Shown here: positions 41,338 through 52,617 of the stretch, one piece after another
Position numbering within the stretch: the first letter of the stretch is position 1
How the letters are laid out: every line of letters starts with the position of its first letter
NCBI RefSeq assembly: GCF_000744705.1
Contig: NZ_JQML01000001.1
Span: 5,466,017-5,530,016 of the forward strand
DNA length: 64,000 nucleotides
Source: Streptacidiphilus albus JL83
GTDB lineage: Bacteria > Actinomycetota > Actinomycetes > Streptomycetales > Streptomycetaceae
Direction of reading: 5' to 3'
The notes under the pieces: generated by a model
Databases searched by the model: none
The model's input: the letters and a program-made list of their open reading frames with translations, nothing else
Told to the model about the DNA's origin: nothing
Translations under genes and position numbers: made by a program

Positions 41338-42963
41338 ATGGCGGCCAATTCAGACAGCACCGGGGCGAATGCACGTAGCAGCTACTACGTCACGACGCCG
41401 ATCTACTACGTGAATGATCGTCCCCACCTCGGCCACGCCTACACGACCGTTGCTGGGGACGTGCTCACCCGCTGGCACCGCCAGCGCGGCGAGAAGGTGT
41501 GGTACCTCACAGGCACGGACGAGCACGGTCAGAAGATCATGCGCACCGCGGAGGCCCACGGGGTCAGTCCGCAGCAGTGGGCCGACCAGTTGGTCGAGGA
41601 GGCGTGGAAGCCCCTCTGGGAACACCTGGAAATCGCCAACGACGACTTCATCCGCACCACCGAGGACCGGCACACGGCCCGGGTCCAGGAGTTCGTGCAG
41701 GATCTGTACGACAAGGGCGAGATCTACCAGGGCGGTTACGAGGGCCCGTACTGCGTCGGCTGCGAGGAGTACAAGACCCCCGCCGACCTGATCGACGGCG
41801 AGGGCGAGTACGCCGGGCAGAAGCTCTGCCCCATCCACAAGAAGCCCGTGGAGATGCTGAAGGAGGAGAACTACTTCTTCAAGCTCTCCGCCTACGCCCC
41901 GCGACTGCTGGAGCTCTACGCCTCCGACCCCGGCTTCATCCAGCCCGAGTCGGCCCGCAACGAGGTCGTCCGCTTCGTCGAGCAGGGCCTGCAGGACCTG
42001 TCGATCTCGCGCTCGACCTTCGACTGGGGCGTGCAGATCCCCTGGGACCCGAAGCACGTCATCTACGTCTGGGTCGACGCACTGCTCAACTACGCCACCG
42101 CCGTCGGCTACGGGTCCGACCCGGCCAAGTTCGAGCAGACCTTCCCGGCCGACGTCCACCTGGTCGGCAAGGACATCCTCCGGTTCCACGCGGTCATCTG
42201 GCCGGCCATGCTGATGGCGAACGGGCTGCCGCTGCCGAAGAAGATCGCCGCCAACGGCTGGCTGATGGTCGGCGGCGAGAAGATGAGCAAGTCCAACCTG
42301 ACCGGCATCTCGCCGCAGCAGCTCACCGACCACTTCGGCGTGGACGCGTACCGCTACTACTTCCTGCGCGCGATCCCCTTCGGCACGGACGGCTCCTTCT
42401 CCTGGGAGGACTTCTCCGCCCGCTACACCTCGGAGCTGGCCAACGACTTCGGCAACCTCGCCTCGCGCGTGGCCGCCATGGTCGGCAAGTACTTCGACGG
42501 CGTGCTCCCGGCCGCCACCGCCGCCGGACCCGCCGAGAAGGAGCTTGCGGACGGCCTGGCCAAGGCGGTCGCCGAGGCCGACGACCGGATCGGCGAGAAG
42601 CTCGACTTCGCCGGCGGGATCGCCGCGATCTTCGACTTCGTCAAGCAGGTCAACGGCTACCTCACCACCCAGGAGCCGTGGAAGGTCGCCAAGGACACCT
42701 CAGAGGCGGGCCAGGCCCGCCTGGCGACCATCCTCTACGCGGCGGCAGAGTCGCTGCGCGGCATCGCCGTGCTGCTCAACCCGGTCATGCCCCGGGTCTC
42801 CGGTCTGCTCTGGGAGTCCCTGGGCGCGGAGCCGGTCCTCGGCGCCCTCGCCGACCAGCAGGTCACCGAGGCGGCCCGCTGGGGGCTGCTGCCCGCCGGG
42901 GTGACCGTCACCAAGGGCGACATCCTCTTCCCCCGGCTGGAAGAGAAGAAGCAGGACGTCTGA
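41338..42963 (+). CDS. metG: methionyl-tRNA synthetase
   Basis: 541-residue class I aminoacyl-tRNA synthetase. HIGH-type motif in VNDRPHLGHAYTTVAGDVLT, TDEHGQKI, the KMSKS loop GGEKMSKSN, zinc-region cysteines YCVGCEEY and LCPIHKK, IYVWVDALLNYATAVGY, GKDILRFHAVIWPAML. No C-terminal tRNA-binding OB domain, a form common in actinobacteria. ATG 41338. Confidence 0.97.
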   Translation: MAANSDSTGANARSSYYVTTPIYYVNDRPHLGHAYTTVAGDVLTRWHRQRGEKVWYLTGTDEHGQKIMRTAEAHGVSPQQWADQLVEEAWKPLWEHLEIANDDFIRTTEDRHTARVQEFVQDLYDKGEIYQGGYEGPYCVGCEEYKTPADLIDGEGEYAGQKLCPIHKKPVEMLKEENYFFKLSAYAPRLLELYASDPGFIQPESARNEVVRFVEQGLQDLSISRSTFDWGVQIPWDPKHVIYVWVDALLNYATAVGYGSDPAKFEQTFPADVHLVGKDILRFHAVIWPAMLMANGLPLPKKIAANGWLMVGGEKMSKSNLTGISPQQLTDHFGVDAYRYYFLRAIPFGTDGSFSWEDFSARYTSELANDFGNLASRVAAMVGKYFDGVLPAATAAGPAEKELADGLAKAVAEADDRIGEKLDFAGGIAAIFDFVKQVNGYLTTQEPWKVAKDTSEAGQARLATILYAAAESLRGIAVLLNPVMPRVSGLLWESLGAEPVLGALADQQVTEAARWGLLPAGVTVTKGDILFPRLEEKKQDV

Positions 42964-42969
42964 TCCGAG

Positions 42970-43011
42970 CGGGGGTGCCGGGCACGCTGCACAGCGTGCC
43001 CGGCACCCCCG
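42970..43011 (+). terminator. strong hairpin after metG
   Basis: A perfect 20-bp inverted repeat (arm CGGGGGTGCCGGGCACGCTG) centred on two bases, six bases after the metG stop. Confidence 0.85.
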
Positions 43012-43107
43012 TGTCGGCTTCGCGCCGACCCCGCCGGGCGGAACCGATCCGACGAGGCATCCAACGAGACGTCCGACGAGGCGTCGCACGAGGCGAAGGC
43101 GAGTGAG

Positions 43108-44013
43108 ATGGCCCAGTCCAAGAAATCCCAGGCCGACCGCAGTGTCGCCCCGCCGCTGCCGGAGCCGCTGCGGGTCGCCGTGGCCGACTCCCACACCCAT
43201 CTCGACATGCAGGACGGCACCCCCGAGGCGGGCCTGGCCAAGGCCGCGTCCGTCGGCGTGACCACGGTCGTCCAGGTCGGCTGCGACCTCCCCGGCTCGC
43301 GCTGGGCCGCCGACCTCGCGGCCCGGCACGGGAACGTCCACGCCACGGTGTCGCTGCACCCCAACGAGGCACCCCGGATCGTGCTCGGCGACCCGGACGG
43401 CTGGAGCGGGCAGAAGCGTGCCCCCGGCGGCCTCTCCGCGCTCGACGAGGCCCTGGCCGAGATCGACGCCCTCGCAGCCCTGCCGCAGGTCAGGGGCGTC
43501 GGCGAGACCGGGCTCGACTACTTCAGGACCGGCCCGGAGGGCGTGGAGATCCAGCAGGAGTCCTTCCGCCGGCATATCGCGCTCGCCAAGAAGCACGGCA
43601 AGGCCCTGGTCATCCACGACCGCGACGCGCACGAGGACGTGCTGCGGATCCTCCGCGAGGAGGGCGCGCCGGAGCGCACCGTCTTCCACTGCTACTCCGG
43701 CGACGCGGAGATGGCGAAGGTCTGCGCCGAGGCGGGCTACTACCTGTCCTTCGCCGGACCGGTCACCTTCCCGGCCAACCAGCACCTGCGGGAGGCCCTC
43801 GCGGTCGCGCCGTTGGACCGGGTCCTGATCGAGACCGACGCCCCCTTCCTCACCCCGGCCCCGTACCGGGGACGCCCCAACGCCCCCTATCTGATCCCGG
43901 TGACGCTGCGGGCGATGGCGGCCGTCCGGGGCCTGGACGAGGACGCGATGGCCACCGCCCTCGCCGCGAACACGGCCCGCGCCTTCGACTACCCGCTCCC
44001 GGCGCAGGACTGA
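43108..44013 (+). CDS. tatD: TatD-family metal-dependent deoxyribonuclease
   Basis: 301 residues. DSHTHLDMQ (metal-binding HxH), GVTTVVQVGCDLPGSRWA, VGETGLDYF (Glu ligand), HIALAKKHGKALVIHDRDAH, FHCYSGDAEMAKVC, LIETDAPFLTPAPYRGRPN. TatD enzymes are 3' to 5' exonucleases involved in DNA repair and RNA/DNA turnover. Conserved neighbour of metG and rsmA. Confidence 0.95.
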   Translation: MAQSKKSQADRSVAPPLPEPLRVAVADSHTHLDMQDGTPEAGLAKAASVGVTTVVQVGCDLPGSRWAADLAARHGNVHATVSLHPNEAPRIVLGDPDGWSGQKRAPGGLSALDEALAEIDALAALPQVRGVGETGLDYFRTGPEGVEIQQESFRRHIALAKKHGKALVIHDRDAHEDVLRILREEGAPERTVFHCYSGDAEMAKVCAEAGYYLSFAGPVTFPANQHLREALAVAPLDRVLIETDAPFLTPAPYRGRPNAPYLIPVTLRAMAAVRGLDEDAMATALAANTARAFDYPLPAQD

Positions 44014-44235
44014 ACTCGCCCGGCCCGCGCTGCGGTGCGGGCGGGTGGTGGCGCCAGGGTGCGTGCGGGTGCCGGGTGCCGGGTGCCCAGGGGCCTGGGC
44101 GTGCCTGGGGGCCTGAGCGCGGCTGGGGGTGGCTGGGGGTGGCTGGGGTGCCGGAACGGTGAACGACGGTGACCGGGAATCAGGGTGATCGTTAGGACTT
44201 CCGCAGGGTCCAAGTCGGTCGGCGGAAGGGTCAGG

Positions 44236-45138
44236 TTGAACGTCTCAGCAGGAACGCAGCGGGCACTGCCACGCGCACTGGTACTCGCCCTCCTCCTGGG
44301 CGGGACGAGCGCGTTCGTCACCCAGGAACAGCAGGTCGGCAGCGGTCCGCAGGACCATCCAGGCGGGGGCGGGCGACCGGGGCACGAGCGGCCGGACCAC
44401 GGGGCCGACCCGGACTGGGGGCCGCGGCAGTCGACGACCACCGGCACCTGGGGCACCTCCGGCAGCGGCGCGCGCCGAAGCACGCCGGTCGGTACGGTGA
44501 CGGCGCTCCGCCCGGTCGCGATGACCCGGGCACTCCCGCCGCTGCCCACGCCGCCGGAGCTGGTGGCCCAGGCCGGGAACGACGCCCGGACCGCCGTCAC
44601 GGACACGGTCGGCAGCAGCGCGGGCGGCGAGGTCACCGCGGTCGCCGGCGCGGCCCGGGTGCTGGTCCCCTTCCCCGTGCTCGTCCCCGCTCCCGCGGCG
44701 GCCCCGGCCCCTGCGCAGACCGGCCCCGGAGCCGCGACCGGCAGGGGCACGGGCGCCGGATCGGCCGCCGGTCAGGCCGCCGGACGCCACGCCTCGCACG
44801 TCCGCCCGGCGGACTCCGGGCGCTCCGCCCACCGGCGCCCGGGCGAGAGCCGGTCCCATTCGCACCGGCGCTCCGCGTCGGTCACCCTGCACACCACCGG
44901 CGGGATGAACTGGTCCGTGCTGGCCCGCTGCGAGGCGGGCGGGAATCCGCACGCGGTCGACCCCAGCGGACGCTACGGCGGCCTCTACCAGTTCGACTCC
45001 GGAACCTGGCACAGCCTCGGCGGCCGGGGCCGCCCCCAGGACGCCTCCTCCGGCGAGCAGACCACCCGCGCCCGCGAGCTGTACCAGCGCCGGGGCGCCG
45101 CGCCCTGGCCGAGCTGCGGCCCGCGCGCCGGCGGATAG
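44236..45138 (+). CDS. resuscitation-promoting-factor-type muralytic protein, short form
   Basis: 300 residues, secreted. Signal peptide RALPRALVLALLLGGTSAFV. A long Gly/Pro/Ala-rich middle (about 30-210) replaces the DUF348 and G5 domains normally found in RpfB at this locus. The C-terminal 75 residues are the Rpf/transglycosylase domain: GMNWSVLARCEAGGNPHAVD, catalytic Glu in CEAGG, GGLYQFDSGTWHSLGGRG, ARELYQRRGAAPWPSCG. It cleaves peptidoglycan and helps spore or dormant-cell growth restart. TTG 44236 with AAGGG upstream is preferred; GTG 44185 in frame is the alternative. The 220 bases before it hold GGCTGGGGGT repeats. Confidence 0.82.
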   Translation: MNVSAGTQRALPRALVLALLLGGTSAFVTQEQQVGSGPQDHPGGGGRPGHERPDHGADPDWGPRQSTTTGTWGTSGSGARRSTPVGTVTALRPVAMTRALPPLPTPPELVAQAGNDARTAVTDTVGSSAGGEVTAVAGAARVLVPFPVLVPAPAAAPAPAQTGPGAATGRGTGAGSAAGQAAGRHASHVRPADSGRSAHRRPGESRSHSHRRSASVTLHTTGGMNWSVLARCEAGGNPHAVDPSGRYGGLYQFDSGTWHSLGGRGRPQDASSGEQTTRARELYQRRGAAPWPSCGPRAGG

Positions 45139-45166
45139 CCGGGCCCGACCAGCATCGACCGTGCCG

Positions 45167-45232
45167 GCCCCGGATCCGCCTGCCCCGGACCCGCCTGCCC
45201 CGGACCCGCCGCCCCCGGACCCGCCGCCCCAG
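45167..45232. repeat. 15-bp GC-rich tandem repeat
   Basis: CCCCGGACCCGCCTG-type units, four to five imperfect copies, in the 200-base gap between the Rpf gene and rsmA. The short frame over it (repeated Pro-Asp-Pro) is not a gene. Confidence 0.7.
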
Positions 45233-45339
45233 GTGGGGCCGGGCGCGGTGGGGCCGGGGCCGGAACCCGGAGTGTGGAACCGGGCCCGGGGCGGTCGCGC
45301 GCGACCGCGTCGCCCGGGCGGGGTGAGTAAGCTTGCGCG

Positions 45340-46263
45340 GTGAGCACCAGCACTGACGACACCCCGAGCGACAACCTGCCCTCCACGGACGGACCGCTCC
45401 TCGGGGCTGCCGACATCCGCAGCATCGCGGAGGCCCTCGGCGTTCGTCCGACCAAGCAGCGCGGGCAGAACTTCGTCATCGACGGCAACACCGTCCGCCG
45501 TATCGTCCGCGCCGCCGACGTCACCGCAGCGGATGTCGTGGTCGAGGTCGGCCCCGGTCTGGGCTCGCTCACGCTGGGTCTGCTGGAGGTCGCCGACCGG
45601 GTCACCGCGATCGAGATCGACCCGCTGCTCGCCCAGCACCTGCCGACCACCGTCGCCGCCCGGATGCCCGCCCGCGCGGACCGCTTCGCCCTGGTCCTCG
45701 GCGACGCCATGGAGGTCACCGAGCTCCCCGGCCCGCCGCCCACCGCGCTGGTCGCCAACCTGCCCTACAACGTCGCCGTACCGGTGCTGCTGCACATGCT
45801 GGAGCACTTCCCGACGATCGAGCGCACGCTCGTCATGGTGCAGTCCGAGGTCGCCGACCGGCTCGCCGCCGGACCCGGCAACAAGGTCTACGGAGTGCCC
45901 TCGGTCAAGGCCAACTGGTACGCCGAGGTGAAGCGCGCGGGCGCGATCGGCCGCAACGTCTTCTGGCCCGCGCCCAACGTCGACTCCGGCCTGGTGTCGC
46001 TGGTCCGCCGTGACCCGCCGGAGACCACGGCCACCCGGCAGGAGGTCTTCGCCGTCGTCGACGCCGCCTTCGCGCAGCGCCGCAAGACCCTCCGCGCCGC
46101 GCTGGCCGGCTGGGCTGGCTCCCCGGCCGCCGCCGAGGAGGCGCTGACCACGGCCGGCATCGACTACCGGCTGCGTGGCGAGACCCTGACGGTCGAACAG
46201 TTCGCGCGCATCGCCGAGGCGAAGCCCACCGCAGGGACCGCTGCGCAGCCTGCGGCAGAATAA
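45340..46263 (+). CDS. rsmA: 16S rRNA (A1518/A1519-N6)-dimethyltransferase
   Basis: 307 residues (KsgA). [23 protein letters not shown] motif [43 protein letters not shown], and the catalytic [16 protein letters not shown]. Dimethylates two adenines in helix 45 of 16S rRNA. The C-terminal domain has [16 protein letters not shown] 45340. Confidence 0.96.
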   Translation: MSTSTDDTPSDNLPSTDGPLLGAADIRSIAEALGVRPTKQRGQNFVIDGNTVRRIVRAADVTAADVVVEVGPGLGSLTLGLLEVADRVTAIEIDPLLAQHLPTTVAARMPARADRFALVLGDAMEVTELPGPPPTALVANLPYNVAVPVLLHMLEHFPTIERTLVMVQSEVADRLAAGPGNKVYGVPSVKANWYAEVKRAGAIGRNVFWPAPNVDSGLVSLVRRDPPETTATRQEVFAVVDAAFAQRRKTLRAALAGWAGSPAAAEEALTTAGIDYRLRGETLTVEQFARIAEAKPTAGTAAQPAAE

Positions 46264-46375
46264 GTCGTCCGCGTCGGTCCGGCGGTCCCACAGCCGGCCC
46301 GGCCGCAACCGGATCCACAGCCGGCTGCACAGTCAGACCCACAACCGGACCCACAGCCAAGGGGAGCAGCAGCTC

Positions 46376-47296
46376 GTGTCGTCGCAGTCTGTCACCGTAC
46401 GGGTCCCGGCCAAGGTCAACGTCCAACTGGCCGTCGGTGGACGGCGGCCCGACGGATTCCACGGGCTCGCCTCGGTCTTCTTCGCGGTCGGGCTCTACGA
46501 CCGGGTCACCGTCGCACCCGCCGAGCGGCTGTCGGTCGGCGTCACCGGGACCGACGCCGCCCACGTCCCCGCCGACGGCAGCAACCTCGCCGCCAAGGCC
46601 GTCCGGCTGCTCGCGGCGCACCACGGCATCGACTCCTCGGTCCGGCTGGACATCGCCAAGGACATCCCGGTCGCCGGCGGGATGGCCGGCGGCAGCGCCG
46701 ACGCCGCCGCTGCCCTCGTGGCCTGCGACGCCCTCTGGTCCACCCGGACCAGCCCCGAGGCGCTCGGCCGAATCGCCGCCGAACTCGGCAGCGACGTGCC
46801 CTTCGCGCTGCTCGGCGGTGTGGCCCTGGGGGAGGGGCGTGGCGAACTGCTCACCCCCGTGCCCGTCGGCGGCACCTTCCACTGGGTGTTCGCGGTCGCC
46901 GACGGTGGACTGTCGACCCCTGCCGTCTACGGCGAGTGCGACCGACTGCGCGGACTCACCACCGGCGCGGCCGAGCACCAGGTCCCCGCCCCGGTCGCCG
47001 ACCCGGCGCTGCTGGCGGCGCTCCGCGACGGCGACGCGGCGGCCCTCGGCGCCGCGCTCAGCAACGACCTCCAGCCGGCGGCGCTCTCGCTGCGCCCCGC
47101 GCTCGCCGCGACGCTGCGTGCGGGCAGTGAGGCGGGCGCCATAGGGTCGCTGGTCTCCGGCTCCGGACCGACCTGCGCCTTCCTGGCCAAGGACCCGCAG
47201 TCGGCGCAGACCGTCGCCGACGCCCTGACCGCCTCCGGCACCTGCCGGGAGGTCCGCAGCGCCGAGGGCCCGGTGGGCGGCGCCGCCGTCGTCTGA
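46376..47296 (+). CDS. ispE: 4-diphosphocytidyl-2-C-methyl-D-erythritol kinase
   Basis: 306-residue GHMP kinase of the MEP isoprenoid pathway. VRVPAKVNVQLAVGGRRPDG, the ATP-binding Gly-rich loop PVAGGMAGGSADAAAALVAC, AAELGSDVPFALLGGVALG, and VSGSGPTCAFLA. Phosphorylates CDP-methylerythritol at the 2-hydroxyl. GTG 46376; follows rsmA by 112 bases that contain short CCACAGCCGG repeats. Confidence 0.94.
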   Translation: MSSQSVTVRVPAKVNVQLAVGGRRPDGFHGLASVFFAVGLYDRVTVAPAERLSVGVTGTDAAHVPADGSNLAAKAVRLLAAHHGIDSSVRLDIAKDIPVAGGMAGGSADAAAALVACDALWSTRTSPEALGRIAAELGSDVPFALLGGVALGEGRGELLTPVPVGGTFHWVFAVADGGLSTPAVYGECDRLRGLTTGAAEHQVPAPVADPALLAALRDGDAAALGAALSNDLQPAALSLRPALAATLRAGSEAGAIGSLVSGSGPTCAFLAKDPQSAQTVADALTASGTCREVRSAEGPVGGAAVV

Positions 47297-47460
47297 CGGC
47301 CGATCCGCCCCGGGCCCGGCCTGCTCCGAACGGTCGTTCCGAACGGCTGCCCGGACCTGCGACCGGACCTGCGACCGGCCGCCCGTACGTCCGACCGCCG
47401 ACGCCGACTAGGCTGGGAGGCCAGAGCAGGTCCCCCAGCCCCAGCAGGAGTACAGCACCC

Positions 47461-49263
<1,803 letters not shown>

Positions 49264-49333
49264 CGCTTGCATTGTCGTGCCGTTGGGGTAACTTCTCCTG
49301 TGCGTAGAGTGACAACCGTGCACGGGGTGAGTC

Positions 49334-49846
49334 ATGGTGGAGCGGGACATGGCGGGCGGCGGCAGCGTCGCCACGCCGAGCGCGGTCAGCGTCGAGATCG
49401 AGACGCTGACCGCCTTTCGGAATCGTGTCGACGGTATGCTCGTATCGCTGGACGCCAGTCCGGCCGCCGCCAAACAGATCAGCGCCCAGCAGCTGACCTC
49501 AGCCGATCTGGGTATCGGTTTCGCTGAGGCTGACGACCTGCTGGGGCGCTATCAGCAGGTGCATCAGCAACTGCAGACGTTGTCGACGACGTTGAGCAAC
49601 CAGATCAATGCGATGAGCATCGCGCTTGAGGTCTCGCAGCTCGGCTACCAGAACGTCGAAGCCGCACAGGTCTCGACGCTGTGGACGATCCAGGCACAGA
49701 CGACGGCGGCCATGCCGCCCGCGTCGCAGCAGAACCAGACGGTCGGTCAACAGGGCTCTACAAGGGCTTCGCAGATGGGAGCGGGTACTACTGCGACCTC
49801 GGCTTCTGGCAATGGCGCGCTGGCGCAGAGCACTGAATCGGCCTGA
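49334..49846 (+). CDS. Esx/WXG100-like type VII secretion protein
   Basis: 170 residues, mostly helical. VSVEIETLTAFRNRVDGMLV then a second helix DDLLGRYQQVHQQLQTLSTT and LSNQINAMSIALEVSQLGYQ, the helix-turn-helix layout of EsxA-like substrates, with a Ser/Gln/Ala-rich tail. No exact WXG turn is visible, so it is an ESX-associated relative. ATG 49334; ATG 49349 with GGAGCG upstream is equally possible. It ends ten bases before the long WXG/PPE-like gene, same operon. Third codon positions are less GC-rich than in the flanking core genes. Confidence 0.65.
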   Translation: MVERDMAGGGSVATPSAVSVEIETLTAFRNRVDGMLVSLDASPAAAKQISAQQLTSADLGIGFAEADDLLGRYQQVHQQLQTLSTTLSNQINAMSIALEVSQLGYQNVEAAQVSTLWTIQAQTTAAMPPASQQNQTVGQQGSTRASQMGAGTTATSASGNGALAQSTESA

Positions 49847-49856
49847 GGGGGAAGAA

Positions 49857-51260
49857 GTGCTTGCTCAAGGCGGCCACGGGGGATACCAGACCTTCGAATC
49901 CATGTCACACGCGGAGCTCCTGGACATCGTCAACAGCACGGACCCGAATACTGTGTTGTCAGTGGGAAACCAGCTGCTGATCGCAGGCGGGCAGATTCAG
50001 TCGCTCGCAGATGATCTGCATCAGAACATCGCTGGCCTGGAGTGGACCGGATCTGCGGCCGACTCTTTTCGTGGATGGGCCAGTCAGGTCGTGCAGGCCA
50101 CGGACACCCTTGCCGACTTCACCAACACCACGGCCACCAACATTCAAATGGCCGGCGAGACCCTGACCAATGTGAAGTCATCGATGCCTCCCCTGCCGAC
50201 GGCCGACATGGCGACGGTGGCGAGGTATCAGCAACAGCCGCCCGTGATTTCCGCCCTCAGGGTCCACGGTGAGCCGTTGTCGAGCTCGCCCGCGCCCGGG
50301 GCAATCACAGCGAACCAAGCGAAGGCCGCACAGGCGAATATCGACAGTCTCCATCAGGAGGCCGTCACACTGATGGAGAAGCTCGGCGGCTCGTACTCGA
50401 CCGCCTACAGCACCATCGGCGCAACCGTTGTACCGACGTTTCCGCCGCCGCCGGTGGCGCTGATGCCCCCGAAGGGGAGCGGGAAACTCAATACGAGCGC
50501 GAACCTCCTGGTCCAGGGCGAGGCGAGCCCCGGGGCTGGGCTAGTGAAGCGTGGAGTCGGTGGCTCGCGATCGGCCTCAGGAGCGAAGAAGGAGTCGACT
50601 GCAGGATCAATCCAGAGGGGTTCGGGCGGAGGTAGCGCATTCGTGCCGGTACCGACACCTGTGGTGGGCAGTGGTCATCCCCCTGGAGGTGCCGCAACCA
50701 CGCTTCAAGGCACGAACTCTCCCGTGACATCGCCCAACCTCCCCAATGCTGGCGGAGGCAACACTGCCGCAGTAGGAGGGGGAACAGGGGGTGTCACCGG
50801 AGGCGGTGGAGCCACCATTCCACCGCCTGGAATTGGCTCTGGTGGTGGCACAGGTGTGCTCTTCAGCGAAGGGGAGAGCGGTTGGCAGAGCCTCGGACGA
50901 GGTGGCGGCGTCGGCTCCCCAACTACGGGCGTCGGTGGGCTAGGGCTAGGCGGCGGTTCCTCGTGGACCGGCGCTGGATCTAGCGAAGGAATGGTTTCGG
51001 GGGCTCAGGGGGTCGAGGGCGGCTCGGTGATCGGTGGCTCGGCCGTGGATCGGGCGGCTAGCCGCAGCGGTTTCGGCTCGGAAGCCATCGGTGAGGACGT
51101 GGAGACAGGGCCCGGCGGTGGCACCTTTAGTGAGAGCGGCGGACCGAGTGGAGGGACTATCCGCGGCACCGATGCGGCCATGTTCGGATTATCAACTACT
51201 CGTGCAGGAATGGTCGGCGAGTCGGCTGCCAGCGGAGTGTCGGCGTCGGGTGAATCCTGA
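49857..51260 (+). pseudogene. long WXG/PPE-like T7SS protein, 5' part, interrupted by IS21-type element
   Basis: N-terminal 460 codons of a Gly/Ser-rich type VII substrate. Residues 20-130 are helical with the WxG-type turn EWTGSAADSFRGWASQVVQA; the rest is Gly, Ser, Thr and Ala rich (GGTGGVTGGGGATIPPPGIG). GTG 49857 with GAGGGGG upstream. The native frame ends at 51237 where the IS begins; a stop in the element at 51260 truncates it. Joining 51237 to 53541 restores a single open frame of 521 codons. So the gene was intact before insertion; the protein now lacks its secretion-linked C-terminus. Confidence 0.85.
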
Positions 51261-51342
51261 CCGCTATTCGGCGGTACAAATCTGACCCACCTGATGGTCG
51301 TCCGGTCATCCTGATCTTGGTGTTCAAGGTCAGGAGGAGAGG

Positions 51343-52617
51343 GTGATATCCGTGGAGGACTGGGCTGAGATCCGTCGGCTCCATCGGGCCGAGGAGATGC
51401 CGATCCGGGCGATCGCGCGTCATCTGGGCATCTCGAAGAACACGGTCAAGCGGGCGATCGCGACCGATCGGGCACCGGTCTACGAGCGGGCGGCGAAGGG
51501 CTCGGCGGTGGACGCCTTCGAGCCTGCGATCCGCGAGCTCCTGAAGGCGACGCCGTCGATGCCGGCCACGGTGATCGCCGAGCGCATCGGCTGGGAGCGC
51601 GGGATAACGGTCCTCAAGGAGCGGGTCCGTGAGCTGCGCCCCGCCTACCTGCCCGCGGATCCCACCGGGCGGACCCAGTACCTGCCTGGCGAGCTGGCGC
51701 AGTGCGACCTGTGGTTCCCGCCGGTCCACATCCCGGTCGGCTACGGCCAGGTCGCCTGCCCGCCGGTGCTGGTCATGGTCTCGGGCTACTCGCGGATGAT
51801 CACCGCGCGAATGATCCCGACCCGGCAGACCGGCGACCTGATCGCTGGCCATTGGCGGCTGCTGTCCGACTGGGGCACGGTCCCCAAGATGCTGGTCTGG
51901 GACAACGAGTCCGGCATCGGCCAAGGCAAGCTGACCACCGAGTTCGCCGCGTTCGCGGGCCTGCTCGCCGTCAAAGTGCATCTTTGCCGCCCTCGTGATC
52001 CAGAAGCGAAAGGGCTGGTCGAGCGGGCCAACGGCTATCTGGAGACCAGCTTCGTGCCCGGCCGCACCTTCACCGGCCCCGACGACTTCAACACCCAGCT
52101 CGGCGACTGGCTGCAGGGCGCGAACCGGCGCCTGCACCGCAGCATCCAGGCCCGCCCCGTGGACCGCTGGGAAGCCGACCGCGCCGCCATGCTGGCCCTG
52201 CCTCCGGTCGGCCCCCCGCAGTGGTACCTCTTCCACACCCGCATCGGCCGCGACCACTACCTGCGCATCGACCTCAACGACTACTCCGTGCACCCGCGCG
52301 CCATCGGCCGCCGCGTCCAGGTCACCTGCGACGCCGACCTGATCCGCGTCGTCACCGACGGCGGCGACCTGGTGGCCGAGCACCCGCGCTGCTGGGCCCG
52401 CCACCAGACCCTCACCGACCCCGACCACAAGAGTGCCGCCGACCAGATGCGCGGCGACTTCATCCACGCCAAAGCCGCCGCGGCCGCACGCTCGCGCACC
52501 GCCACCGCCCTGGCCCCCGACAACCTGGGCATCGAAGTCGAGGAACGACAACTCGACACCTACGACAGGATCTTCACCCTCATCCAGGGCGGCGCCGGCC
52601 AGGAGGAGAACCGATGA
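51343..52617 (+). CDS. istA: IS21-family transposase IstA
   Basis: 424 residues. N-terminal HTH (IRRLHRAEEMPIRAIARHLG, ISKNTVKRAI) for end binding, then the DDE catalytic domain: first Asp in LAQCDLWFPP, second in MLVWDNESGIG, Glu in KGLVERANGYLET. C-terminal beta domain (LRIDLNDYSVHPRAIGRRVQ) typical of IS21 cointegrases. GTG 51343 with AGGAGGAG upstream. Overlaps istB by ATGA. Confidence 0.96.
   Translation: MISVEDWAEIRRLHRAEEMPIRAIARHLGISKNTVKRAIATDRAPVYERAAKGSAVDAFEPAIRELLKATPSMPATVIAERIGWERGITVLKERVRELRPAYLPADPTGRTQYLPGELAQCDLWFPPVHIPVGYGQVACPPVLVMVSGYSRMITARMIPTRQTGDLIAGHWRLLSDWGTVPKMLVWDNESGIGQGKLTTEFAAFAGLLAVKVHLCRPRDPEAKGLVERANGYLETSFVPGRTFTGPDDFNTQLGDWLQGANRRLHRSIQARPVDRWEADRAAMLALPPVGPPQWYLFHTRIGRDHYLRIDLNDYSVHPRAIGRRVQVTCDADLIRVVTDGGDLVAEHPRCWARHQTLTDPDHKSAADQMRGDFIHAKAAAAARSRTATALAPDNLGIEVEERQLDTYDRIFTLIQGGAGQEENR

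Noticed and set aside
45161..45343. Pro-Asp-Pro repeat frame
   Set aside because: Produced by the 15-bp tandem repeat; no start context.
44245..46308. 687-codon minus-strand frame
   Set aside because: Antisense to the Rpf and rsmA genes; no recognisable motifs.
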